In this document: piece by piece, positions 7,009-14,612 of the stretch | How positions within the stretch are numbered: the first letter of the stretch is position 1 | Layout of the letters: every line of letters starts with the position of its first letter | Source: Thauera chlorobenzoica | GTDB taxonomy: Bacteria; Pseudomonadota; Gammaproteobacteria; Burkholderiales; Rhodocyclaceae | NCBI RefSeq assembly: GCF_001922305.1 | Contig: NZ_CP018839.1 | Span: 930,001 to 994,000, forward strand | DNA: 64,000 nt | Direction of reading: 5' to 3' | Program-made: the position numbers and the translations under genes | Notes under the pieces: generated by a model | What the model saw: the letters and a program-made list of their open reading frames with translations, nothing else | Database searches by the model: none | What the model was told of the DNA's origin: nothing

Positions 7009-8355
7009 TCATGTGTCGAGCCTCTGGAATGCCTGTGTCTGCACGCGATATGGCAGGCGTGCGCTTTCGGCGATCGGCAGGCATGCATTGTTGGCCAGTA
7101 GCGCGGCGATGGTGGTCTCGCTGACCTCGAAGTGGTCGGCAGCGTCTTCCTGGGCGGACTCGGAGTAGTCGCCGTCCAGAAACTCGACCAAGGCGTCGAT
7201 CGGGCACAGCAGTTCGGCGGCGAAGGCACGCTGGCGTTTTTGCGTGGCGGTGGCGAGGTCGGATTCGACCAGCCAGTCGGACTCTGCGCCCGTCCGCATC
7301 ATGTATTCGCCAACCAGGCGGGCAAGCTCGAAGCGTTTGCCGATGGGGTGCCGCTTTCGCGGCAGGAAGTCGATCAAGCCTCGGGCAGTCGGCTTGGCAA
7401 TCCCGACGGGGTGTTTTTGCTGAGGCTGCCAGGCAGCCTCCTGGCTTTGGGTGATGCCGAGCAGGTCGAGCAGTTGAGCGTTGTTGATCGGGGCGCCGCA
7501 GTTGCCGAGCTGTTTGCGCAAAGCGCGGGCTGCGGTCATGCCCCGCTGCCACGGGGGGGTGGTGGGGCTTGGCGTGTGGGGGCTGGGTGTGATCTGCGGC
7601 GCGCCCATCAGACCGCGCGCGTCCTTGAGCGCTTCAAGCTGGTCGAGCGCCGTGCCGTGACGGCTTTTGCCGAAAATAGGGGCGAGTTCGGACATCGCGC
7701 TGGTGCCGGTTGCCTCTTGCAGGCGCAAGGCGTGGGTGATGTGTTCGGCGGGGCATTCTTCGGGCTCGAAGCCCAGTTCGGCTTCGAGGGTGCGGCGCGC
7801 GCGGGCGCGCTCGTCGCTCATGTCTTCGCGCACCGCTGCCCACAGGGCAGCGAGGTCTGTGCTCCGATGGTCGCACGCCTCGGCGCGGTAGATGACGTCT
7901 TCGATGAACCGGGTGACGCCAAGCTGGAAGTCGGCAAGCAGCACAGCGCGGGGGGCATCGAGATTGCAGAGATAGTTTGCGGACTGTTTCGGATTGTCGG
8001 CTTGATGCGCCCAGACGTTGATCGACTGGCCGTCTGCCGCAAAGACGACTCGCGGCCACACGTAGCCGTGGTTGGCCGCGCCGAGCTCGTGGGCCATGCG
8101 CCAATCGACGTCTGGCTGGGGGCCGGGCGCCGGAAGGGGCTCGAAACTGAGCCGCCACCAGGACGCGGCGAGCCACATCGCCAGCGGGTATGCGGAGACC
8201 AGGATGTTGTCGCGCACGGTTCTGGACCAGGTGTCCAGATTACGCGTGAGACAGGCGTCGCCAAGGCGAATCGCCAGCCACGCCGACCTGTCACGCAGGA
8301 GCGGGTCTGCGTCGCCGGTGGCTTGCCAGTCGAGGTCGAGACGAAACTCAGTCAT
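7009..8355 (-). CDS. ImmA/IrrE-like protein with degenerate zinc motif
   Basis: The product is 448 residues from the ATG at 8355 (MTEFRLDLDW). I do not recognise the N-terminal 250 residues. Residues about 350-430 resemble the C-terminal half of ImmA/IrrE (DUF955) proteins: RFELARLVGEYMM, RAFAAELLCPIDALVEF, and HFEVSETTIAALLAN. In active members the first stretch reads like LAHELGH; here both zinc histidines and the catalytic Glu are replaced, so peptidase activity is unlikely. The start overlaps the stop of the frameshifted upstream gene by eight bases, marking a two-gene unit. The unit is bracketed by palindromic repeats at 6952 and 8801. Confidence 0.6.
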   Translation of the reverse strand: MTEFRLDLDWQATGDADPLLRDRSAWLAIRLGDACLTRNLDTWSRTVRDNILVSAYPLAMWLAASWWRLSFEPLPAPGPQPDVDWRMAHELGAANHGYVWPRVVFAADGQSINVWAHQADNPKQSANYLCNLDAPRAVLLADFQLGVTRFIEDVIYRAEACDHRSTDLAALWAAVREDMSDERARARRTLEAELGFEPEECPAEHITHALRLQEATGTSAMSELAPIFGKSRHGTALDQLEALKDARGLMGAPQITPSPHTPSPTTPPWQRGMTAARALRKQLGNCGAPINNAQLLDLLGITQSQEAAWQPQQKHPVGIAKPTARGLIDFLPRKRHPIGKRFELARLVGEYMMRTGAESDWLVESDLATATQKRQRAFAAELLCPIDALVEFLDGDYSESAQEDAADHFEVSETTIAALLANNACLPIAESARLPYRVQTQAFQRLDT

Positions 8356-8781
8356 GCATGCTCCACCGTGAGAGGACTTCGGCGGCGAGCGGGTCGCTTT
8401 CGGGCATAGGGTAGCCGTGATAGACCCCTTTGGCCGCGTTCTCGAGCTGGGCTTCGAGCGGAATGCCGCTCGAGAGGTCACCGACCACACGTTCTTGGGG
8501 CATTCGCCTTCGTGGCGATCGCTGATCAAGCCTTTGCGAACGCCGGCTTGCAACACGTGTAGCGCCTCGCTTCTGCGGAACAGCGCTGCGGTATCGCACA
8601 GCGACTTGCCCGGGCGAGGATCAGCGGGTGGCGTCAGGCCAAAATCACCGGGGTTCCGCTTGTGCTCCGGATTGCCGCCGTAGCGCACACGCTGCGCGAG
8701 CGCGTCCAACGCCACCTGCGACGCATGGCCCGAAGAGGCGATGCGTCGCTTGGGGTTGAACTGCTTGTAGCGTGTTTTCAT
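8348..8781 (-). pseudogene. Small conserved protein gene, broken by a frameshift near 8480
   Basis: The ATG at 8781 opens a frame beginning MKTRYKQFNPKRR and containing GGNPEHKRNPGDFGLTPP and GKSLCDTAALF, then CPKNVWSVT. The natural continuation, GIPLEAQLENAAKG and YHGYPMPESDPLAAEVL, lies in another frame that ends at 8348. One extra base around 8475-8485 would join them into a protein of about 144 residues. I recall the NPEHKRNPGDFGL motif from small proteins encoded next to ImmA-like genes; their function is unknown to me. Either the gene is inactivated or the read has a single-base error. Confidence 0.65.
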
Positions 8782-8800
8782 AGGCGTTAATTGGTGGGCG

Positions 8801-8828
8801 TTAATTGGGGTCAGACCCCGGTTTTCCC
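8801..8828. repeat. Palindromic dispersed repeat, copy 2
   Basis: TTAATTGGGGTCAGACCCC followed by GGTTTTCCC, identical over its core to copies 1 and 3. A short extra half-copy, GCGTTAATTGG, sits just before it at 8784-8794. It separates the frameshifted small gene from the Schlafen-like gene. Confidence 0.9.
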
Positions 8829-8849
8829 AAGCGCGAGTGATGAAAGGAC

Positions 8850-10049
8850 TCATGTGCGCTTGCCTTCCGCATGCACAAGCAATTCTCGACCCATCTGCGT
8901 AAGGCGGTAGCGCTGCAGGCGGCTGTTGGGTTTGTCGGGCATCGTCATTTCGATCAGGCCCAGATCGAGGAGACGGCGGATCTGTTTGTGCAGCTCTCCG
9001 GACACGGTGGTGTGACCCAGCGCTCTCGCCAGTTCGGCCTTGCCGGACGGCTGGGTGCCGAGTTGCAGGACGGTCTTGGCCGCGAGTTTCGACTCTAGCC
9101 GTGACTCTAGCCGTGACTCTAGCCGTGACTCTAGCCGTGACAGGCTGGCTCGATCATCGTTTGTATCTTGGTGGGTGTCTGACGGCGGCAACTCCGGCGC
9201 ATGTTGCTGCGCCAAGCGAATGCGCAGTCGTAAGCCAGTGGCGATCTCCTCGATGACCGGTTCGGGCAGCGCCTGCCGGCTCGCTTCATCGAAAATGCGC
9301 CGGATGCCGCTGCCCCATTGCTCAATCAGTCCGAGTTCGCGGAACACGCGGGCGATGACAGGGTTGCGGATGCGGGAGACACCGCTTTTCATGTCCTCGA
9401 TGGTCATTCCCGGCAGCAACAGGCCTGGGCTTTCGATGTCGATGCGATCGTCAAAGAAGGCCACGCGGATCGGCGTGCCGCGCTGGGCGTAGTCGCTGTG
9501 AACCAGGGCGTTGACGATGGCCTCGCGCAGCATGGTCAGCGGGATGCTCCAGACGTCTTCGCGCCGCATGGCACCGAAGCGTGCGGTTTTGAAGGCGTGC
9601 TTCTTCAGGAACAGCTCGATCTCTTCGACGGCGTCGGGCAGATGGGCGTGCGCTTCGTGCTGGTCGAAGATGTCCGCCTTGTCGAGCCCACGGAAGCGTC
9701 CGCACTGTATCCAGGCGTCGGGAAAGTGCTGGTCCCGCGTCTTGCCGAACAGCAGGACAGCGCCGCGTGTGGGGACGAGGCGGCCTTGTTCGGTGCGCAG
9801 CAGCTTCAGGGTCTGCAGGGATTTTTCCTCCAGCGTCCGTGTTGGGCCGAAAACACGTGCCATGGCGGTCGTATCGAGGTCGTCCAGGCCGAGCTCGGGC
9901 ATGGGCTGCTCGTCGAAGACCTCACCTGCGACTGTACCCTTGTGCGCGACGAGCGTCTTGAGCACGTTGCGCGGCGACGAAAGGTCGCGCTTGAACTCAA
10001 GCGTCTTGCCTTCGGGCTGCTGCAGGAGGTGGTCGATTGGGTGGGGCAT
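8850..10049 (-). CDS. Schlafen/AlbA_2-type ATP-binding protein (COG2865-like), internally shortened
   Basis: The 399-residue protein starts like an AlbA_2 (Schlafen-fold) protein (GKTLEFKRDLSSPRNVLKTL). It jumps at about residue 35 to AGEVFDEQPMPELGLDDLD, normally the segment after the AlbA_2 domain. About 95 residues of that domain therefore seem to be missing in frame. The middle carries an HATPase_c_4-like region (LREAIVNALVHSDYAQRG, LGLIEQWGSGIRRIF). Near residue 310 an SRLE tetrapeptide is repeated four times, and a winged-helix region follows. Full-length relatives are putative regulators or defence-linked proteins. Repeats at 8801 and 10077 flank the gene. Confidence 0.72.
   Translation of the reverse strand: MPHPIDHLLQQPEGKTLEFKRDLSSPRNVLKTLVAHKGTVAGEVFDEQPMPELGLDDLDTTAMARVFGPTRTLEEKSLQTLKLLRTEQGRLVPTRGAVLLFGKTRDQHFPDAWIQCGRFRGLDKADIFDQHEAHAHLPDAVEEIELFLKKHAFKTARFGAMRREDVWSIPLTMLREAIVNALVHSDYAQRGTPIRVAFFDDRIDIESPGLLLPGMTIEDMKSGVSRIRNPVIARVFRELGLIEQWGSGIRRIFDEASRQALPEPVIEEIATGLRLRIRLAQQHAPELPPSDTHQDTNDDRASLSRLESRLESRLESRLESKLAAKTVLQLGTQPSGKAELARALGHTTVSGELHKQIRRLLDLGLIEMTMPDKPNSRLQRYRLTQMGRELLVHAEGKRT
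9091..9141. repeat. Four tandem 12-bp units (GACTCTAGCCGT)
   Basis: Four exact copies plus three bases of a fifth. Read on the minus strand they encode Ser-Arg-Leu-Glu four times. The unit is a multiple of three, so copy-number changes alter a charged linker length without breaking the frame. Confidence 0.95.
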
Positions 10050-10076
10050 GAAGGGGGCGGTGGGGGTCGAAGGGCG

Positions 10077-10104
10077 TTAATTGGGGTCAGACCCCGGTTT
10101 TCCC
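10077..10104. repeat. Palindromic dispersed repeat, copy 3
   Basis: TTAATTGGGGTCAGACCCC followed by GGTTTTCCC. The minus-strand TAA stop of the ATPase gene (10077-10079) and the last residues of that protein are encoded by the repeat itself. Confidence 0.9.
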
Positions 10105-11576
10105 GCGTGGCCTTGGGGTGTGGGCAGCAGCGGCTGCCAAAGATCCGTCAGTGACTGCGAGATCACCCCTTCGGCGGCGAGCTTGTCCTCAAGCGCAGGC
10201 GAGATCCGTGGCGCGATCGCGCAGTATTCGATCGTCCAGTTCTCATACTGCGTGTGATGTCTTATGAAGGCGTCAGCGTTGCTGCGCAGATTGGCGAGAC
10301 TAGGGAATAGTTTGTCGGGGTTACGTTTGCAGGTGCCGAAGCGGATGCGGCGTGTGCTTTCACTGACGGCAACAAGGTCGATCTCGATGCCGGCGCGATC
10401 CCAGTAGCCCTTGATGCGCTCGGATAATGGGAAGTCACTCAGCCCTTTGCGGCTGGTCTCTTCGTAAAGCCGACCTGCCAACTCTTCCAGAGCCGAGCCC
10501 TCTGCTTCTGCCAGCAGTTGATCCGCCTGGGCGATGAGCTGTGCTTCCGGGCTGAAATGCACTGCCGAAACCGGTCGTTGCAGGGCGGTCAGCCAACTTC
10601 TGAGGAAGTTGTCGCGGATGTAGTAGCGACCGCTGCGCGCCTTGGGTTTGGCAAAGATGGGCAGGCGGCGCTCGATCATGGCGTAACGCTCGCTCAGCAC
10701 TTTGAGATAGCCACCGACCTGCTTCCCTTCTTGAGGGGATACGTTGGTGATCGCGGCTTCGATATCAGCGTTGGTGCATCCGGGGTGCCGCGCGATGTGC
10801 TGGAGCAGCATGTCGTAGCGCCCCCTGAATTCGCGCAGAAACCAGTTGTCTGCCTCTCCCTTGAGCGGCGACGAGCTGCTGAAGAACAGCGCGCGGAGCA
10901 AAGCCGGGCGGTCGGCGTTGAGCACGCCTTGCTCGTAGGCGTCCCGATAGAACTTAGGCACGCCCTCGAACAGGTTCCACAGAAAGAGCAGGCGCTCGGG
11001 CTCGCAGTCGGCGTGGATATCGAGCATCTCGAGCAGGGATGCGACATCCAGGTGGTCCAGCATCAACTTGTCGGTGCTGCGGTTGAAAAGCGGGGCCGCA
11101 CGGTCTTCGAGCAAGGCGGCCATTTCGGCGTGCAGGGAGCCAAGAACGATGAGCCCTCCTTTGACGCGGTCGGCGCGCGCCGAAAGGGCATCGATCTCGG
11201 CCTGTAGCAGCGAGCAAAAGTCGAACAGGGGCTTACGGCTGAAGTACTGAAACTCGTCCAAGGCGATGACATAGCCTTGTTCGGCAAGCTTTGCGATCAG
11301 CTGAGCGAGTTCGCCAAGGCTGCGGACACGGTCGTTGATGCCAAAGGTTTCAAGGTAGTCGTTGCAGGCGACTAATACGCCCGTGGGGTCCGAGTCCGGG
11401 ATCTGTATGTAGAGCCGCTTTTGGCGCCCGGCCTGGTTGAGCGCTTGCTGGATGAGTGAGGTCTTTCCGATGCGCCGCCGCCCCGACACCTGCACGAAAA
11501 ACCAGCGCCCACGCTCAAGAATTGCGCGCAGGTCTGCAAGTTCGCGTTGTCGACCGTAAAAGCCCCAAGGTTGCAT
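10077..11576 (-). CDS. ATPase_2-family ATPase with C-terminal DUF234-like domain
   Basis: The 499-residue P-loop ATPase of the STAND/archaeal-ATPase type has Walker A SGRRRIGKTSLI at about residues 31-42 and Walker B VIALDEFQYF near 105. A winged-helix region follows, then a DUF234-like C-terminal domain with EIDLVAVSESTRRI and FGTCKR that fits a PD-(D/E)xK nuclease core. These proteins are widespread, often single-gene and mobile; a defence role is suspected but unproven. The final residues (HAGKPGSDPN) are read from the palindromic repeat, so the native C-terminus has been replaced. An AT-rich leader lies upstream, unlike the surrounding DNA. Confidence 0.8.
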   Translation of the reverse strand: MQPWGFYGRQRELADLRAILERGRWFFVQVSGRRRIGKTSLIQQALNQAGRQKRLYIQIPDSDPTGVLVACNDYLETFGINDRVRSLGELAQLIAKLAEQGYVIALDEFQYFSRKPLFDFCSLLQAEIDALSARADRVKGGLIVLGSLHAEMAALLEDRAAPLFNRSTDKLMLDHLDVASLLEMLDIHADCEPERLLFLWNLFEGVPKFYRDAYEQGVLNADRPALLRALFFSSSSPLKGEADNWFLREFRGRYDMLLQHIARHPGCTNADIEAAITNVSPQEGKQVGGYLKVLSERYAMIERRLPIFAKPKARSGRYYIRDNFLRSWLTALQRPVSAVHFSPEAQLIAQADQLLAEAEGSALEELAGRLYEETSRKGLSDFPLSERIKGYWDRAGIEIDLVAVSESTRRIRFGTCKRNPDKLFPSLANLRSNADAFIRHHTQYENWTIEYCAIAPRISPALEDKLAAEGVISQSLTDLWQPLLPTPQGHAGKPGSDPN

Positions 11577-11733
11577 GGTTGGATTGTATTTACGTTACTA
11601 ATGTAAAGAGTTTTACGTTAGTTTGATGTTTTGTTTAAGTATTTGTTTATAAATAACAAAGTGAAAATTTTTTGATTTATTTCGTCGTTTTTTCAGGACT
11701 CGAATGTCGCGATCGTGGAGTGGGAAGTTGGGG
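11577..11733 (-). promoter_or_regulatory. AT-rich leader of the ATPase gene
   Basis: About 120 bp here are strikingly AT-rich against a GC-rich background. It contains TTTACGTTACTAATGTAAA, an inverted repeat with TTTAC/GTAAA arms, and several A/T runs. It is the likely promoter region for the minus-strand ATPase gene. I could not settle on a single -35/-10 pair. The composition suggests DNA acquired from elsewhere. Confidence 0.5.
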
Positions 11734-11760
11734 AAATTGGAGTCAGACCCCGGTTTTCTC
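11734..11760. repeat. Palindromic dispersed repeat, copy 4 (one mismatch)
   Basis: AAATTGGAGTCAGACCCCGG then TTTTCTC. It differs from the other copies by G-to-A in the left arm and by a changed end. It supplies the TGA stop of the wzz gene (11743-11745) and its last residues. Confidence 0.85.
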
Positions 11761-12933
11761 GCCTTTCTCGCCTCCGTCCCCGCGCCACCACGCCCGCACC
11801 AGCGCGCCGAACACCCCAAGCATGCCGCCCAGCAGCCCGCCGAGCACCAGGCCGAGCGCCAGGCCCGGCTTGCGTTCCTTGACCTCGGTGCCTTCGGGTG
11901 AGGCGACGAAGCGCATGGACTGCAGGTAGGTGTTGGTCCAGGTTGCACGCTCGACGTCGAGTTCGTTCCAGGTCTGCTCGATGATGTCGACCGACTTGTC
12001 CTGGCCCTGGAAGGCAGCGGCCTGGATGTTCGGCAGGCCCTGAAGGAAGGCGGGGCCGGTGGTGGGCTGCTGCAGCGCCTGCTGGGCCTGGCAGTAGTAG
12101 TCGCGCTTGAGCGCGCTGGCGGTGCGCTCGCGCTCGCGGCGCACTTCGGCGAGCTTCATGTCGGCGATCTGGATCTCGGACGCGACGAGTTGCGCGGCGG
12201 GGGAGAGGAAGCGCTCGCTGCCTTTTTCCAGCGAGACGATCTGGCGGTTGTCGCTGACGGCAGCTTCGGGGTTGCGGGCGATGATCTCGCGCAGGGTGGC
12301 GGCGCGGCGCTCTTCCTGGGTGATGGCGAAGTCGTTGCTGAGCTGGGCGTTGCGTAACTCCTGTTCGCGGGTGCGGAAGTCGGCGCAGAGGGTAAGCAAA
12401 ATGTCCTCGAAATTCGCCCGGATCACGGTGTCGCGCACGTATTCGGCGAGCAGGATGATGGGGGTGCCGCCGGTGGGCTCCTTGTGCGAGAACTGGATGC
12501 GCACGCCGATCATGGCGCCCGGTTCTTCGTCAGCAGCGACCCTGACACCGAAGGCCTTCTGGTCCTTGTCGGTGAAGGCGAACTCGGGCCTGAGGGTTTC
12601 GACGAGCCTGTCCTGATTTTCCGCGAGACCGAAGAGCAGCGCTCCGTCGCGCGTCGCCAGCACCCCGGTGTCCTGCAGGTATTGCTGCAGGCGGGGGCCG
12701 TTGGAGAATACGCTGACAAAGCGCTTGTAGTTGGTCGCAGAGACTCCAGGGGTGAGGAAGAGGCCCTCGGCGGCGTACTTGGTTGAGAGCAGGCTCGCGC
12801 CCACGCCCAAGCCCGCGCAGAGGACGCCTGCGCCCACGATGAGCAGCTTCTGCTTCCACAGTACCGAGACCAGTTGGCGCAGGTCGATTTCGTCGTCTTC
12901 GTAGGCGGGCGGGTTGTTGGGCGTGGATTGCAT
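11743..12933 (-). CDS. wzz: Wzz-type chain-length determinant (polysaccharide co-polymerase)
   Basis: The 396-residue protein has the Wzz layout: a short cytoplasmic N-terminus with DDEIDLRQLVSVLWKQK, a first membrane helix at about 29-50, a long charged periplasmic coiled region, and a second helix near 355-380 (LALGLVLGGLLGGMLGVFGA). Such proteins set the chain length of O-antigen or capsule polymers at the inner membrane. Its last residues (GEKTGV and stop) run into repeat copy 4, so the C-terminus may be slightly altered. It is divergent from the flippase gene at 13007. No Wzy polymerase is recognisable in the window. Confidence 0.82.
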   Translation of the reverse strand: MQSTPNNPPAYEDDEIDLRQLVSVLWKQKLLIVGAGVLCAGLGVGASLLSTKYAAEGLFLTPGVSATNYKRFVSVFSNGPRLQQYLQDTGVLATRDGALLFGLAENQDRLVETLRPEFAFTDKDQKAFGVRVAADEEPGAMIGVRIQFSHKEPTGGTPIILLAEYVRDTVIRANFEDILLTLCADFRTREQELRNAQLSNDFAITQEERRAATLREIIARNPEAAVSDNRQIVSLEKGSERFLSPAAQLVASEIQIADMKLAEVRRERERTASALKRDYYCQAQQALQQPTTGPAFLQGLPNIQAAAFQGQDKSVDIIEQTWNELDVERATWTNTYLQSMRFVASPEGTEVKERKPGLALGLVLGGLLGGMLGVFGALVRAWWRGDGGEKGEKTGV

Positions 12934-13006
12934 GGAGGCGTCTGGTTTTGCGGAAAAGGCGGAATTATCTCACCATATCCGCCGATCAGTTGAGGTAAGG
13001 GAGCAC

Positions 13007-14269
13007 ATGAGCTTCGGTTTGCTACGCGCGGTGGGGTGGCAGGCGCTGGGGGCGGGGCTTTGCGCCGGGGTGTCGTTCGGCTTGCTGCTGCTGCTGGGGC
13101 GGGTGCTGGGCACCGAGGCCTTCGGCGTTTACGTGCTCTTGCTCAATCTGGGCACGCTGGGCCTGGTTTTGATCGAGGCGGGCTGGCCGACCCTGCTGTA
13201 TCGCGCCGGCGTGCGGGGTGGCGCGGCGGGCCGCGAGCTGCGTGGGCTGATGGCGAATGCGCTGCTGCATGTCCTGGTGGTGGCCGCGGGGCTGGCGGTG
13301 GCGGCGTTCGTGCTTGGCGGCGGTCGCGGTGCGGCCTTGTCCGCAGCGCTGGCCTGCATGGGTGGCGTCGCAGTGATGAACTTGGTTTCGGGCCGGATGC
13401 GTGCGGCGGGCTCGTTCGGGGTGGAGGCCGCGTGGCAGAGCGCGGGGCGCCTGGTGTCCGCGGGCCTGATCGTGCTGGTTGTGTCGGGCCTGGCGTGGCG
13501 GGAACTGGGCTGGATCTTCGCGGCCTGGGCGCTGGGCTTGGTGGTGGTGATCGCGCTGTGGGGGCGCGCGTGGCTGGTGTGGCCGTCGGCTGCGGGTGCG
13601 AGCGCGGCGTATCGCCGGGTGTGGCCCTTCCTGCTGATGGGCGGGCTGGCGATGTGGCTACTGAAGGGGGATGTGGTGCTGCTGGGTGGCTGGCGCGGCG
13701 GCCTCGTCGATGCGCAGGACCTGTCGTTCTACGCTGCGGGTACCCGTCTGACCGAGGCCTGCCTGCTGCTCGCCGCGCCCTTGGGCAATGTGCTGCTGGG
13801 GCGGTTCAGCCAGTTGGGGAGCATGGGCGCGATGGGCGAAGGTGGCAGCATGGCGGGCCGGGGGCAGCTGCGGAGGCTGTCCGGTTGGCTGACGGTGGGG
13901 CTTTTCGCGATGGGGGCGGTGGTGGTGGCGATCACGGCAGCGAGCGGCGAATGGCTGATGACCCGGATGTTTGGCGAGGCTTTTGCTTCGGCGGGCGCGC
14001 TGTTGCCCTGGGTGCTCGGGATGCTGCCCTTCGCCTTGGGTAACGTCGTGCTGGTGCCCTTGTTGAACAGCCTGGAGTGCGAGCGCGGGCTGGCGGTGTG
14101 CATGGCGGCCGGGGGGGCGGTGTTGTTGCTGGCCATGCCGTGGATGGCGATGGCCTGGGGCGTGCGGGGCGGTGCGCTGGGGGTGATGTTGGCGCACGCG
14201 GTGGTTTTTGTTACGGGTTGGGGGCTGGCCTGGGAGGCGATGGCGGCAGATGCGGGAAAAAAGGCCTGA
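13007..14269 (+). CDS. Second polysaccharide flippase-like membrane protein
   Basis: About 420 residues with roughly 12 hydrophobic segments, beginning MSFGLLRAVGWQALGAG. VLGTEAFGVYVLLLNLGTLG fits the first repeat of MOP-superfamily exporters. I chose the ATG at 13007, which follows an AGGTAAGGGAG purine-rich stretch; an in-frame ATG at 12914 would overlap wzz. It is transcribed divergently from wzz and followed, overlapping by 20 bp, by a small membrane protein gene. It probably exports a second or alternative surface glycan. The codon pattern is very GC-rich, unlike the neighbouring accessory modules. Confidence 0.65.
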   Translation: MSFGLLRAVGWQALGAGLCAGVSFGLLLLLGRVLGTEAFGVYVLLLNLGTLGLVLIEAGWPTLLYRAGVRGGAAGRELRGLMANALLHVLVVAAGLAVAAFVLGGGRGAALSAALACMGGVAVMNLVSGRMRAAGSFGVEAAWQSAGRLVSAGLIVLVVSGLAWRELGWIFAAWALGLVVVIALWGRAWLVWPSAAGASAAYRRVWPFLLMGGLAMWLLKGDVVLLGGWRGGLVDAQDLSFYAAGTRLTEACLLLAAPLGNVLLGRFSQLGSMGAMGEGGSMAGRGQLRRLSGWLTVGLFAMGAVVVAITAASGEWLMTRMFGEAFASAGALLPWVLGMLPFALGNVVLVPLLNSLECERGLAVCMAAGGAVLLLAMPWMAMAWGVRGGALGVMLAHAVVFVTGWGLAWEAMAADAGKKA

Positions 14270-14459
14270 AAATCGGTTCATCTTGCCGGAAGACGTGAAG
14301 GAGGCGCGAATGCGGCAACTGCGCGAGCGCTTCGCGGCTGCCAACCCGGTGCGGCCGAAATCGGATCTTCCGCGCCGGCCGTGGTCTGGCTTGCGGGCAT
14401 GGCAGTGGGCGGTCCTTATCCTGCTGGTGCTGGCGCTGCTGCTAGGCCTCCGGGGTTGA
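14250..14459 (+). CDS. Small single-pass membrane protein, unknown
   Basis: A 69-residue product starting MREKRPENRFILPED, with a charged N-terminal half and one C-terminal helix (WAVLILLVLALLLGL). The start overlaps the end of the flippase gene, which suggests translational coupling and a partner role in the same membrane process. I do not recognise a family. An upstream in-frame ATG at 14208 would lie deep in the flippase gene and was not used. Confidence 0.5.
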   Translation: MREKRPENRFILPEDVKEARMRQLRERFAAANPVRPKSDLPRRPWSGLRAWQWAVLILLVLALLLGLRG

Positions 14460-14483
14460 GGGTGTGGAGTTGCCCCTGAAAAA

Positions 14484-14524
14484 CGGACACCATGAAGTGA
14501 TGTTCCAAAACTTCATGGTGTCCG
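14484..14524. repeat. Perfect 14-bp stem-loop
   Basis: Arms CGGACACCATGAAG (14484-14497) and CTTCATGGTGTCCG (14511-14524) enclose a 13-nt loop. A second small stem, CGGTGC/GCACCG, follows at once. There is no T-run, so it is not a classic terminator. It may be a REP-like extragenic palindrome or a remnant end of a mobile element. Confidence 0.8.
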
Positions 14525-14565
14525 GTGCCAAGCGCACCGATCGAGCTGGAGTTCGTGTTCGCTCT

Positions 14566-14603
14566 ATTAAACAAAATATGCTTGGATTCACATATTGTTT
14601 AAT
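14566..14603. promoter_or_regulatory. Imperfect palindrome, probable HipB operator
   Basis: ATTAAACAAAATATG and CATATTGTTTAAT form an inverted repeat separated by 10 bp, ending 9 bp before the hipB ATG. The position and AT-rich content fit autoregulation by the HTH protein HipB; binding is inferred. Confidence 0.55.
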
Positions 14604-14612
14604 ATTCCGAAC

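Noticed and set aside
9091..9141. CRISPR or phase-variation repeat
   Set aside because: The units are contiguous 12-mers without spacers, and their length is a multiple of three, so number changes would not switch the gene off.
6952..11760. A CRISPR array
   Set aside because: The four repeats are 1.3-1.9 kb apart with whole genes between them and no cas genes, so they are dispersed repeats.
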